Program-made: the position numbers and the translations under genes
Shown: positions 23,120 through 33,885 of the stretch, piece after piece
How positions within the stretch are numbered: position 1 is the first letter of the stretch
Layout of the letters: every line of letters begins with the position of its first letter
Assembly (NCBI GenBank): GCA_023313575.1
Contig: JAJTTP010000014.1
Location: 682,001 to 746,000 of the forward strand
Direction: 5' to 3'
Origin: Eutypella sp. D-1
Lineage: Eukaryota; Ascomycota; Sordariomycetes; Xylariales; Diatrypaceae
Length of the DNA stretch: 64,000 nucleotides
The notes under the pieces: model-generated
What the model was told of the DNA's origin: nothing
Databases searched by the model: none
Seen by the model: the letters and a program-made list of their open reading frames with translations, nothing else

Positions 23120-24417
23120 ATGACGTCCACTCCAGCATCAGCTTCGGCTTCGGCGCCCACCCCGGCTTCCTCTTCTTCCTCCTCGCCGGCCTCTGAAGCC
23201 GTGTCTATCGTATGCGTAGGCATGGCCGGGTCGGGAAAGACAACCTTCATGCAGCGCATCAACGCGCACCTGCACGGCCAGAAGGAGCCTCCCTACGTCA
23301 TCAACCTCGACCCCGCCGTGCTGAACGTCCCCTTCGAGAGTAACATCGACATCCGGGATTCCGTCAACTACCGCGAGGTCATGAAGCAGTATAATCTAGG
23401 CCCCAACGGCGGCATCCTGACCTCGCTCAACCTGTTCGCCACCAAGGTCGACCAGATCCTGAGTCTGCTCGAGAAGCGCACCATCCCCGAGCCTGAGAAC
23501 CCGAGTAAGAAGGTCATCAAGAACATCCTCGTAGATACACGTAAGGTTTCCCCTTCCCACAGCTCATGCTTTTTCCAACTGACGACGCATTTCGTCATCC
23601 AGCCGGTCAGATCGAAGTCTTCGTCTGGTCCGCGTCGGGACAAATCCTGCTCGAGTCGCTCGCGTCGACCTTCCCGACCGTGATCGCGTACATCATCGAC
23701 ACGCCGCGGACGGCATCGACGAGCACCTTCATGAGCAACATGCTGTACGCGTGCTCGATCCTGTACAAGACGAAGCTACCGATGATCCTGGTGTTCAACA
23801 AGACGGACGTCAAGGACGCGGCGTTCGCCAAGGAGTGGATGACGGACTACGACGCGTTCCAGGCGGCGCTGGCGGGCGACGAGGCCGGCAACGCGTTCGG
23901 CGGCGTCGAGGGCGAGGGCGCCGGCTCCGGCTACATGAGCAGCCTGCTCAACTCCATGAGCCTGATGCTCGAGGAGTTCTACTCCCACCTCAGCGTCGTC
24001 GGCGTGTCCTCCATGACCGGCGCCGGCGTCGACGACTTCTTCGCCGCCGTCCGTGACAAGGCCGAGGAGTTCCGCCGCGACTACCGCCCCGAGCTCGAGC
24101 GCCGTCGCCAGGAGCGCGACGATCAGAAGCGCAGGGCCCGCGAGAAGGAGCTCGACAAGATGATGCAGGGCATGTCCATGGCCACGGGGAGCGGCGGCAG
24201 CGGTAGCCGTAGTGCCGGTGGGGTCAGGCCGCCGAAGGACGACGATGACGAGGACATGGACTCCAGCGATGACCTGTCAGCTGATGACATCGCCGACGAC
24301 GACGAGCTCGATCGAGAAGGGCTGCAGGCCCGTTATGAGGCAGCTATGGAGGCGAACAAGGACTCGACGATGGACGAGGCGAGCTTCGCTAAGTTCCTAC
24401 ATTCTCAAAGGCAGTAA
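23120..24417 (+). CDS. gpn1: GPN-loop GTPase 1 (Gpn1/Npa3), 411 aa, 2 exons
   Basis: Essential cytoplasmic GTPase needed for assembly and nuclear import of RNA polymerase II. Exons join(23120..23540,23603..24417); the 62-nt intron (GTAAGG donor, CCAG acceptor) splits codon 141 in phase 1 and restores TPGQIEVF. After a Ser/Ala-rich start come G1 GMAGSGKT (34-41), the signature GPN insertion (94-96), G3 TPGQIE (140-145) and the guanine-specificity motif NKTD (206-209). A charged helical tail follows, with Asp-rich runs and a C-terminal acidic segment ending in Gln. Length and the acidic tail match Gpn1 rather than the shorter Gpn2 and Gpn3. It is convergent with the RNA polymerase subunit gene rpc10, 559 bp away. 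Confidence in the family is high. Confidence 0.95.
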
Positions 24418-24976
24418 AAGAAAAAGAAAAAAAGAGAGAGATTTTAAGACTTCGATAAAAAGAAGCACGGGGGTTTGGAGATCATTTACCGGAGGGACGG
24501 TCTCTCCACGTTTACGAGGTTTTTTAACGAAGTGCATTTTTGGCGTTCGGAGGAAAGAGCTCAAGAGATCATATCATATAGGCAAAAAAGGAAGATAAGG
24601 CAAAAGGAAAGCATAGAAGGAAGGAAGCCGGCGTAATTGATACCATTCTGTTTTTCTCCCCTTTCATTTAGGTGAAAAAAAAACCCCAAAACCACATCGG
24701 GTTATGCATTGTAGTACATCTTTTTTCATGAATCTCGTCTGCCCTAAATTTTCAAACACCCCAACTCCAAGGCCCAATGCGTGATGTGATGTTTCATATC
24801 CATCGTTTTTTATATATATCGTGTTTGCAGACTTTGTTGTTGTACTCGAAGTGTAGTTGGTGGTTACGGGATTCCTTCGTCATTGCCGCAGCCGTGGATT
24901 TCCCCCATTTATCTTATTGTCCGACTTTGCCATTCGAAGTCTTCACCATCTCGACTGCTCAGGTTGCGTGGTTGGA
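24418..24976. other. Convergent 3' region of gpn1 and rpc10
   Basis: A 559-bp spacer with A-rich tracts just after the gpn1 stop (24418-24445). No gene is supported. Confidence 0.6.
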
Positions 24977-25353
24977 TCACCGCGCCTCGAACTGCACCAT
25001 TCTGCATACGGATATATTAGCTTTCCATCTACAACTCAAGACACGGGCACGGGCATCTACCTCCACCTCACAGGGGAAGGGAGAGAAAGAAAAAGAAAAA
25101 AAGACACGAGAAGAACTTACCGCTTGGTGCGCTCCTTATACAGCACGCGACAGCCGCACTCCTTGCAGCGGATGGTGTCGTTGCGGCGCAGCGGGAACTT
25201 GGTGCCGCAGTCGCCGCAGATGTAGTGGATGGAGGCGCCCTCGGCCGGGTCGATGATCGCCCGCGAGTAGTTGGTGCCGGAGCCCGCGCCGCCGCCCATT
25301 GCCGGGCTGCCGCTGCCGCTGCCGACGGGGATCTGGTACGCCTCGCGGGACAT
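24977..25353 (-). CDS. rpc10: RNA polymerase I/II/III shared subunit ABC10-alpha (Rpb12/Rpc10), 85 aa, 2 exons
   Basis: Small zinc-binding subunit common to all three nuclear RNA polymerases. Exons are complement(join(24977..25001,25121..25353)). A continuous reading stops early at YKERTKR. Splicing a 119-nt intron (GTAAGT donor, CT-rich tract, TGCAG acceptor) into a 25-nt last exon restores the family-typical end KRMVQFEAR. The zinc ribbon is C-x2-C with CGDCG, then CKECGC. The first ~35 residues are a Gly/Ser-rich extension, longer than in yeast. The start at 25353 (MSREAYQ) was chosen because upstream residues in the same frame are low-complexity Lys/Arg. It shares a 781-bp divergent spacer with the HIT gene. 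Confidence 0.95.
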
Positions 25354-26134
25354 GATCGTGCTGGATGGATGTTTGGCGATAGATAGAATAGGTATGGAAG
25401 TGTGGTGTGCGGCTTCCTGTTTCCTTCTTTTCTTTTTTCTCTCTTTCTTTTCGTTATAAGTTGGAAAAGATTCAATTTGCTGACCGGTTGGTTGTTGCAA
25501 GAGTGGTGCGTTAAAGTCGGTCGAGTCGACGAGTTCTCGCGATTGATTACTTCAATGATTGATAAGACGATATTCTAATATCCAACCTATTGTCCATACC
25601 CTGCTTAGAAAAAAAAAAAAGGGCGGAGCCGGAGGGCAGAACCACGAGGTGTCTTGCCTTATTAAGTGGGTTCTCGACACTACCTAACCATAAAGGGCTA
25701 ATTACTTCAGGTACCAACATGTATCCACTATAAGTACGAAGGTAGGTACTAAGTAGGTTGTTAGACCGGAACCCTCCGCGCATCTAAGACCATTCCTGGA
25801 GTTCATTGCACGATAGGCGGTTAGAACCTCGGCATATAATTTCCACGGTGAACAACTAAAGCGAGGTCAACTTAAAAGAGAAGACGACTTGCCCATAGCC
25901 ATATTATGATTTGCCCTTGAATAGAAGAAGATTTACAGAGACATATGCCTCTTTGATGTCTTTGCCTAGAGATATTGTTGCTACCCAGTACTTTTATGAA
26001 ATTATTTGTATATATAGAAACCCTTGTTCATTCTCAACTCCCACAACCGTGATGCGGTAGTGTCGGGATAGCCACCTCGGCAGTCCACCCCAACTCACCA
26101 AAACCTATCTTCCCTCATCTAGCACGAACCCATC
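25354..26134. other. Divergent promoter region of rpc10 and the HIT gene
   Basis: A 781-bp AT-leaning spacer. It contains a CT tract just upstream of rpc10 (minus-strand purines at about 25416-25460), an A12 run near 25609 and a TACCTACT/AGTAGGT word near 25739-25757. No gene is supported. Confidence 0.5.
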
Positions 26135-26785
26135 ATGCCAGACTTCCCAGGAGGCCCACAGCAGGCCTTCGACCCAGGCGTCCCCTCATCCTCAGGGGAA
26201 GCAGATGAAGCCTGCCCGTTCTGCACCATCGCATCGGCGTACGCGCCGTACGCGCCAACACGGCCGCCAACCGCGGACGCGTCGTCAATCTCGCCGTGGC
26301 GGGTGACGCCGGCCGCGTTCGTGGTGCTGTCGACGGAGACGCTGGTGGCGTTCCTAGACATCATGCCGCTGTCGCGGGGCCACGTGCTGCTGTGTCCGCG
26401 GGCGCACCGGGGGCGGCTCACGGAGACGACGGCCGCGGAGGCCGCGGAGCTCGGCGCGCACCTGCGCCTTTTGAGCCGCGCCCTTGTTCGCGCCGTCGGC
26501 GTCCCCGACTGGAATGTCGTCCAGAATAATGGCGCCGCCGCCGCCCAGGTTGTCGATCACGTCCACTACCACCTCATTCCGCGCCCCGAGCTCCGCGCCG
26601 AGCCCTCCCCGCTCCGTCGGAGCTTCACTATGTTCGGCCGCGGCGTCCGCGAGGAGCTCGATGATGATGAGGCCGCGCGTCTCGCTGTACGGCTGAGGGA
26701 GTGCCTCGCTGAGGTTCTCTTGGAGGAGCAGCAGCACCAGCAACAGCACCAGCAGCAGAAGGGGGTCATTAAGGAGAAATTATGA
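26135..26785 (+). CDS. HIT-family nucleotide hydrolase/transferase, 216 aa
   Basis: HIT proteins cleave phosphoanhydride or phosphoramidate bonds of nucleotides such as ApnA and AMP-lysine. Single exon. A CPFC pair (27-30), as in zinc-binding HINT/HIT proteins, is followed by LDIMPLSRGHVLLCPRAH (74-91). The catalytic HIT triad is HVHYH (142-146), and NVVQNNG (127-133) supplies substrate-contact residues. About 70 residues follow, ending in a Gln/His-rich tail. Size and layout fit a fungal HNT1- or aprataxin-unrelated HIT protein; the exact substrate cannot be read from sequence. Codon use is strongly GC-rich. It is convergent with the aldo-keto reductase gene, 228 bp away. Confidence 0.9.
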   Translation: MPDFPGGPQQAFDPGVPSSSGEADEACPFCTIASAYAPYAPTRPPTADASSISPWRVTPAAFVVLSTETLVAFLDIMPLSRGHVLLCPRAHRGRLTETTAAEAAELGAHLRLLSRALVRAVGVPDWNVVQNNGAAAAQVVDHVHYHLIPRPELRAEPSPLRRSFTMFGRGVREELDDDEAARLAVRLRECLAEVLLEEQQHQQQHQQQKGVIKEKL

Positions 26786-27013
26786 TGAAGCTAACTGGTG
26801 GGAGTTAGCTACCTGTCTAGCCGTCACTACGCTTCATCCACTATCGGGCTGTTCTACCTCAGGAGGAAAATCCTGTGAGATGGTTGGTCTCATTCATCCA
26901 TAGTTGTCTTATCTATGCAAACTCTATAGAGCTAAGGCTTTCCACCCGTTTCCCCTCTACAGCCGCGCTCGGATAGTGTCTCTGCCATTTTCGTCCGAAT
27001 ACCGACCATCTAG

Positions 27014-28238
27014 TCACTCGTCGTCCCCGAAGAAGACCTTAATGGGGAGCCAGTCCTCGCCGCCGACCTTGAAGCGTTCCGGCAGGCTCGACAGCTTCTG
27101 GAGCTCGTCGTCGGTCAGTGTCCAGCCGTCGAGGTCGAAGTTGCCCGCGATCCGGTCCTTGTTGACCGACTTGGGGATCACATCCCACCCGTTCAGAATG
27201 CCCCACTGCAGGAGCACCTGCTGCGGCGTTTTCCCCCTGCTCTCCGCGATCGATAGCAGCGCCTTGTTCTTGTACAGCGGCGAGTTGGTGCTGCCGAGGC
27301 ACGAGTAACCCGTCATGTGGATGTCCTTCTCCTTGCAGTACGCGACCAACCTGGGCGACGGGTTGTTCGGGTGCAGCTCAATCTGGTTGACCGCGGGCTT
27401 GATCTATTTTTTTTTTCAGAGCCTTGTCAGCCTTTCGGAGCCCCACGACGATTACGGAAATATTCCCAGGGCGGGGACAACACCAACTTTGCATGACGGG
27501 TCGTTGAGTAGCTTCTCTAGGTTGCGGATCCCAAAATTGGAGACGCCGATGTTGCGGACCTTGCCGGTGCCGAGCAGCTTCTGCATCTCGCGCCAGGTGT
27601 CGATGAAGTTCCAGTCGTCGTAGTGCTTGGACTTGTCGTCGGGTCGTGTGCTACTGGGCCAGTGCTGCAAAGATCTAGCATTAGCCATGGGGATTCCCCG
27701 TTCTCGTCCCCTACCCCGGTGCTGGACCCGTCCTATTCCCGGGTCACAAACTACCCACCATCAGGTATAGATCGACGTAGTCCAGGCCCAGGTTCTTCAG
27801 CGAGGCGTCGATACCCTCCGCCACGTGCTTGTGCCAGGTGTTGTCCAGCTTCGTCGTCACGAACACCTGCTCGCGCGGCACGCCCGAGGCTCGGATGCCC
27901 TCGCCGACCTCGGCCTCGTTGCCGTACGCGTACGCCGTGTCGATGTAGCGGTAGCCTAATCTCTCTCCCCGGATCAGCAATGCGATCCCCCCCCGCAAAC
28001 CAAACGCATTGCACTCGCACCGTCCCACATACCGATAGAAAGGGCGTACTTTACGGCCTCGACGACCTCGTTCTTGCCCGATTGCCAGGTTCCTAGCCCG
28101 ATGGCCGGCATCTTGTCGCCCGAGGGCAGGGTGAACGTCTTCCTAGTTTTTTCCCCCCAGCCTACGTTAGCGAATACACTTCCCTCTTTATCTCACATAA
28201 GGGCATCTTGTTTACTTAGTTAACTGAGTCTCGGGCAT
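27014..28238 (-). CDS. Aldo-keto reductase (glycerol dehydrogenase/Gcy1-like), 298 aa, 5 exons
   Basis: Cytosolic NADPH-dependent carbonyl reductase of the aldo-keto reductase superfamily. Exons are complement(join(27014..27403,27488..27664,27759..27955,28033..28142,28216..28238)). The four introns are 84, 94, 77 and 73 nt. Donors are GTTGGT, GTGGGT, GTATGT and GTAAAC; all phases agree. The first exon is only 23 nt and gives MPETQLTK before KTFTLPSGD. The catalytic tetrad is complete at canonical spacing: Asp50 and Tyr55 (in [11 protein letters not shown]), Lys80 and His111 (in LYLMHWP). The NADP-binding end has PKSVNKDRI, and the C-terminus [15 protein letters not shown] resembles fungal glycerol dehydrogenases of the Gcy1 group. 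Substrate is inferred only. The GTTGGT donor is the weakest join. Confidence 0.9.
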
Positions 28239-29472
28239 CTTATCGGGTTTTTTCTTGGGAGAGTATGCGTGTGGTTGGTCTCATTGAGTTGATAGATTAG
28301 ACGGGAGGACGGTAGATATGAAGAGGAAATAAATCTATTTATCTATGTACGATCCGTTGCAACACGGGCCGGGGGAGCTACGGTTCTTATACCCCCCCAC
28401 TACATAGTCTACGTTGGCGTGAGTTTTTTTATAAAAAAGAATTTTTATAGGAAAATGGTCTCAGTGTAGGATTTCTTCTTTTCACACACTCCCATGTCTT
28501 TAGCTCCTCTAGTTAGGCCTGCGACGCAGCATCCGGATATCCTATCCCGCCGCAAGATGTAACCCTTCTACGTAATTGAGTAGCAAGGTTAGACGCTATA
28601 TCACCGCTAAGAAACCGCGTGCCTGAACAGGACCACCCCACACATCCCTCCCGCCGGCCTTCTCGTACCCCACTTACTCGATTCCACCCATCGGCGGATC
28701 TCCCATACTTTGCCAGCGCTATTGTAGAATACTAGGATCTACTATGTCGCTCACGGAGGTCACTGGTTGTAGTTACACGGCAAATTGAGGGCAATGGCAG
28801 ATCCGGAAAGGCCCTTTAACTCGGACGAAACCAATGAAACACATTTCACAATCGACGGCAGCCCCGGTAAGCCAGTGAGCGTAATGGGGCTCAATTGTAT
28901 TTCCACCAGACGATATTTCTTTTTTAAAGAAGGAAAAAGGTGTGATACCGAAACCTAAACCACCCCCTTGTCCCTCCCCTAAAGGCCCCCTTAGTTTATG
29001 TGGGGATGCACAGGGACTAGTTAGCAACCGAAGCCATGCGGCTAGCACTTAAACAGAAGGATTACCAGTTCTGCATGTCTGCTGGCGTATGATTGGGCCT
29101 CTTTTCTTTTCCCCTTACATACCCATATATATATATATAACTGGAGAGAGACGGAGTAATGTACAGTTAAGCAGCAGAGTCCTGGCTTGTGATGAGTGGA
29201 GTGCGTGGGTGGTGTTCCGGATACAGGGTAAGGCCTTATTCCCCCTTCCAGGTTTTATTTAGTCCCATTTCTCGCTCCTATCCCTCCTTGTGGGGGCAGG
29301 CGGAAGGTGCCTCAACTTGGACATCTTGACACCCTTCAAGATTTGGGAAGCGTATCTCGCCACCACGGCCGGTCCAGCCACCGCACCGCGGACGAGGATC
29401 CCGGGACACTCTCTTGTCATAGTTATATAATGCATCTCACGACATGAGGCCGAACGCCTGACTTGTTAGTGA
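28239..29472. other. Intergenic region before the HET relic
   Basis: AT-leaning DNA with a T7-A-A6 near-palindrome at about 28424-28438 and a short TA run near 29126-29140. I looked for the N-terminal half of a HET gene and found no convincing HET-domain motif in any frame. It may hold decayed sequence. Confidence 0.5.
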
Positions 29473-30137
29473 TATACATTTGACGGTGTTTTCTGTGGAA
29501 AACTCACAGCATTGGGAGATACCATGGAGAATATTAACTCAGTCGAGGGTCACTTAAGATTCCAAGACTGGCAAAATCGCGCCATGTGTGATCCGGCTTT
29601 GAGAAGTCGCTACGAGACGGAACATGCCCGAATGGACGCATATTGGAGAACTATATGCATGGACGCAGTACAGCAGTTGAACAGGTACGTAGCGAACGCT
29701 GGCCAGGCAATGAATGTATCACCTAGGGAAAAGACATACAAAAGAGCACCTGGAGATTATGTGGAAACGTGCAAGGAGCAGTGGAAAGGGAGGAGGGCTT
29801 CGGCTGACTCAATGGATGGAGTCGATGCTGCTGCGGGATACTATCGAGCTTCTGTCGATTACGCGATTGTTTCGGCGACACGAGGGCGCAGATTCTTCAA
29901 TCACTGACACTGGTTATATGACTTTGGGACTACTAGATATTAAAGTTCGTGATGACGTTTACGTACTTATTGGAGGCTGCACCCCGTTCATCCTTCGCCA
30001 GACTGCAGAAAAGGACATTCCCACCTATCAGACGGAAGTACTGTCATGAGCTGGTCGGAGATTGCTATGTGCATGATCTTATAGATGGAGAGGCGATGGA
30101 GAATGACACGGTCGGTCAACAAGAGGTGTATTTGTAG
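29473..30137 (+). pseudogene. HET-family C-terminal remnant with two frameshifts
   Basis: Fragments in three successive frames form the C-terminal part of a fungal heterokaryon-incompatibility (HET) protein. Frame 1 (29473-29898) gives ALGDTMENI and AYWRT and ends at GRRFF. Frame 2 (from about 29900) continues ITDTGYMTLGL, then VRDDVYVLIGG and PFILR. Frame 3 (from about 30030) continues HELVGDCYVHDLIDGEAM and stops at 30137. Each switch is one extra base, with no room for an intron, so the frame is broken at about 29899 and about 30018-30030. A stop at 29470 closes the first frame, and the N-terminal HET domain is absent. Known: HET proteins act in non-self recognition and are often lost or broken. 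Inferred: this copy is dead. Confidence 0.8.
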
Positions 30138-31690
30138 TAGACATAGCTTTGCGGTATATTCGAGTGCAGCAATGAGTCATTGATCGATCGTTAAAAGGGG
30201 AGCCGCGCGTGATGGAGCCGCGGCTCAGGGTGCACTTGCCAAGAGGGATTTATATGCCGAATGCTCATCTATCGACCCTGCAGAGAAACATCATAGTGAC
30301 AACCAATATCATGGCCGCACTAACGGCGCTTACCGCACTTTCAAGAAGGCTCTAGGTATCCCCTGGAGGGTCCTCGTAGTTCTCCGCTCGTTAGTTACCG
30401 TACGGTTCTTGGTACTCTAGACAGTTTGGAGAATCATCACGATCTCAGATCTGCCACCTGCATTACGCGCAAACAGGAATTGCCTGGGTGTTGCCGTTTG
30501 AGTAACAGGGGCATCGAAAAGATAAAGCTGCTTTCGAATATGCCGCCAGGTTTTTATGTGTGAAGCTCGGTTTAGATGCCGGGTGGGTCCGTATTACTAA
30601 GCACGCCTACTAAAGGTGCCCTTTGGGCCTGCTAACAAATGAAATGTGTAGGCGGAGGAGCGTGCGATGGCGGCCATGCCGTCCAACGACATCGAGGTCC
30701 GGATTCCGCCGGGCGAGGACGCGCGCGACTTCGTCGCGAAGATCTTTCTACTCAACAACAACCCTATCAAGAATAATCAATCAGTTTTGCTCCCACCCTC
30801 TTATCTGGTTTGACCCGGATAATCAGACCGATTATCTCCTTATCCAGTCTCCTTTCACATTTACCCAAGTTGCAGATTGCCGGTTACTAGGACTAGACCG
30901 GACACGAAACGGCCTGCAGTTCTTGCGGGACCTTTTGCACTTTGAAACTATCTATACTACTACTCTCTGATCTTGTTCGTGTACTTTAGATCGCGAGCCT
31001 GAGCCGGGATCGTAGAGATAGCCCTTCGGAGAGCGGTAGTCGATGAGCGCTTGTTCGATCACTGCAGCAGCCTTGACGTGATTTTTATAAGTTAATGTTT
31101 TCAAATTTTTAGGGGTTCGACGCCATCTAGTTCCGGGATGGGCTGTAAAGTCAGAAGTGACGGCTCTGCTTAGAAGTTCATGTAGGGCGACCTCAAAAAA
31201 GAAGGGGGGAAATCGTCTCCTGTGCCGGAGGATTGACGGCTTTTTCGGACTTCCAGCCCGGGGAGCCTGTCATATGATGGACATTGGTAACTCGCCTCAG
31301 CAACTAGGACTTAAAGGAACATTTACGAGCCTGCGAACCTGTCTCAACTAAGATATCAAATAGGTCGTAGACGGACTAGTGAGACGGAGGCATTTAGGTT
31401 TACAATCAGTATCTTTGCATACTGTGCATATTACTGTTAGCCTTGGCCAGAATAACAGGAATGTAGCAGCAGCAGCAGCAGGAGACAGCAAAAGCAGTCA
31501 GATCGGCACCCGCTAATGATTTTCAGGTCATATCATTGAGCACTCAGGTAGTTGTAAAACAAATACTGACTACTAGGAAAGGCCTTGCTCACACAAACTG
31601 TAACCGCTGCTTTTTGGTATTCCTACAGCGCAACGCCCAAACGCCAACCAGACAAGCCCCCGAATAACCAGCAAATGCACACCAAATCCA
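30138..31690. other. Intergenic region with possible exon relic
   Basis: No intact gene. At 30652-30813 a GC-rich open stretch follows an intron-like 3' end (GCTAAC branch, TGTAG acceptor) and begins AEERAMAAMPSNDIEVRIPP; I do not recognise it. A CAG run lies at 31464-31481. Minus-strand coding-like composition around 31005-31060 is too short to interpret. Confidence 0.4.
31464..31481 (+). repeat. (CAG)n microsatellite
   Basis: Five to six CAG/GCA units, not within a supported gene. Confidence 0.85.
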
Positions 31691-32949
31691 TCACGTCCTC
31701 GGCCGTTTCGTCTCCGCGGCTCCATCGTCGGCCTCGTCTTCCAAGTTCTTGTTCCTCTTCAGACCCTTCATTTTCCGGGTTTGAAGTTCCGTGAGATCTT
31801 GCCTACCCAGATGGATCCGGCCCATCTTGTCGCCCATGACGTCCATTGACACATTCTTCTTCGTCTTCTCTTCCGTGGTCTTGGGCCTTCTTAGGGCCTC
31901 CTTCCAGACCGACTCCTCCGGCTCCGTCATTCTTCCGACACGACTAGAAACAGTTAGTCGCCCTTACTCGATTCGAGCGCATAACGATAGGCACCCCTAG
32001 GTCAGCAACTCACAAGTCCATTCTTGGCCCCATCTCTTCGACCTCTACCCGGGGTAGCTTTTGGCCGCTCCGCTTCGTGGAGATGAGGTAAATGCGCAGA
32101 TGAATCGCGGGCTTTACCTCGCTTCCGGCTGGCTCGTCCGCTGAGACGGAAACGACATACTGAAGACCTTCCACGTCAATCTTGTCTGATACCTCGCCCT
32201 TGAACATGTCTGTGATCATGGACTTGAACATGGTGTATTCGTTGTTCACAGGCGACTCGAATGCTGTGCCGGAGAAAACCATCATCGGACGTCTACACCC
32301 CCACGGTTAATATCCTCCCCTCTGCTTCTGCTATTCCGGCATGGATCGGGGGCTCTGGCTTACAATCCAATGGCAAATTTTCTGGTCTTGAATTGGGATA
32401 TCCTTCGGAAGCTTTCCGGGTCGAGATGGAGTTCCAGCATGTCGAGCGTCTTGTAATTGAATGTTCGGACGATCGTCAGGGTGTGAGGTCTCTGCCCGTG
32501 GTACCTTGGTTAGCATTGAGTATCGCATCGCGTACCGGGGGTTTATGATGCCCTGTTTCTGATATAGGCCATTTCTGCGCACCTTCTTAGAGCTACTGCC
32601 AAAGCACAATATCGAAGCATCGTTCTTCTCGGAGAAGAACTCGAGAGAGGCAGCGGACTCGAAGGGATGGATATCGTTTTTCTTCGTGAACTTTTTGCTC
32701 AAAGGCCGCCGCAATTCGTAGAGGTCGGTCAGGGCATCCTGAATAATTTGCGAGCAGCTGGTACCACGTAGGAATAGGGTCGTCTTCGGGTTCTCGACGG
32801 TCTTTGGGGCCTTTTTCTCGAGCGCTCTCTTCGAGCGAGCCGTACGGGGTTTTCTATAAAAAGTCAAAGGGCGATTGTAAGACGCGGGGTCCTTCCTTTT
32901 GGGGGATTTCCGGCGAGCTTTGAGATTTAACTTACATCTGTCTTAACAT
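31691..32949 (-). CDS. rpf2: Ribosome production factor 2 (Rpf2), 314 aa, 5 exons
   Basis: Nucleolar Brix-domain protein that, with Rrs1, loads the 5S RNP onto pre-60S ribosomes. Exons are complement(join(31691..31943,32014..32292,32364..32491,32583..32853,32936..32949)). The introns are 70, 71, 91 and 82 nt, with CTAAC or TTAAC branch sites, and all phases agree. The first exon is only 14 nt (ATG plus 11) and completes MLRQIKPRTARSKRALEKK. Exon 2 carries the highly conserved LFLRGTSCSQIIQDAL and KKNDIHPFE. Exon 3 carries RPHTLTIVRTFNYKTLDMLE, and exon 4 FSGTAFESPVNNEYTM and VEVEEMGPRMDF. The last exon is Lys/Arg-rich with MGRIHLGRQDL. Size and order match Rpf2 of other fungi. Reading without splicing gives only fragments. 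It is divergent from the DUF7707-like gene. Confidence 0.97.
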
Positions 32950-33885
32950 CGTGGATGTTGGGGGTCTCGTTGATTTGGAATTTGTTGTTCTAGTCTGAAG
33001 GCTTGCTAATTGGATAAGTTACTAGACAGATAGAATAGGCACAGAATACGGATAAATCTTACACAATAGGTGGTGGCAGAATATCACTTTGCGACCAGTA
33101 AAGCAACCAGGAATTTTTTGTTATCGCAGTGGCAGAATAGTGGGGATCAATACTGATACCCCTACGGCTGGAAGGGGCAGGCGGTCTAGCCTTATACTGC
33201 TATACTGAATAACCTGATAGAATATGTAACTAAGCATCATATGCCATATATGGAGTATAACAGAACTCGCTCCATCGGCTCCTTTACCCCTGAACCCTTT
33301 CTTTGAACCCTTTCTTTCACACACCAAAATATCATGCTCGACTACCTACATATGTATTCTGCAGTAGAGTCGTAGATTCTACGAGTATAGCCATCTTCAG
33401 GCAGGCGACCTGTGAGTACCATGCATCATGCTACGTGCAAGCACTCATGGACCTATCGTCCATTGAGCCTATAAGGAAGTCTCGCTTGACGGGAGCATAG
33501 AGTTCCAGTATCAATCATTTTAGGGCTCCTACATACACCAGGGTCCCCCGTGCATAACGGCAGTTTCAGCCCATTTCAGCCTTTCCAGCTTCCAGGTAAT
33601 CCTACCTACATAAGTAATCTATCTGCCAATTATAGACCCGCGGCCGCTAGTGCACCAACCTATTTAGGTTTAGAGATGCTGTTAAGGTAGGACGAAGCAG
33701 GGAGACGTCGGGTATGATGTGAAGATGATGAGCCGATGAAGAAAAGCAATACTAGCGGCTAATGTTGTTGTATGTAATATCGTTGACTATCGAAAATTAC
33801 AAGCGCTGGCAATTCCCTCGACTTTCACTTTTTCTCACATACCACCGCAATACTCCAGCTTGCAAGCTGAGGAGTAGCTTCCGCA
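32950..33885. other. Divergent promoter region of rpf2 and the DUF7707-like gene
   Basis: A 936-bp AT-rich spacer. It includes a short direct repeat of CCCTTTCTTT near 33295-33317 and TACCTACA words near 33342 and 33603. No gene is supported. Confidence 0.5.
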
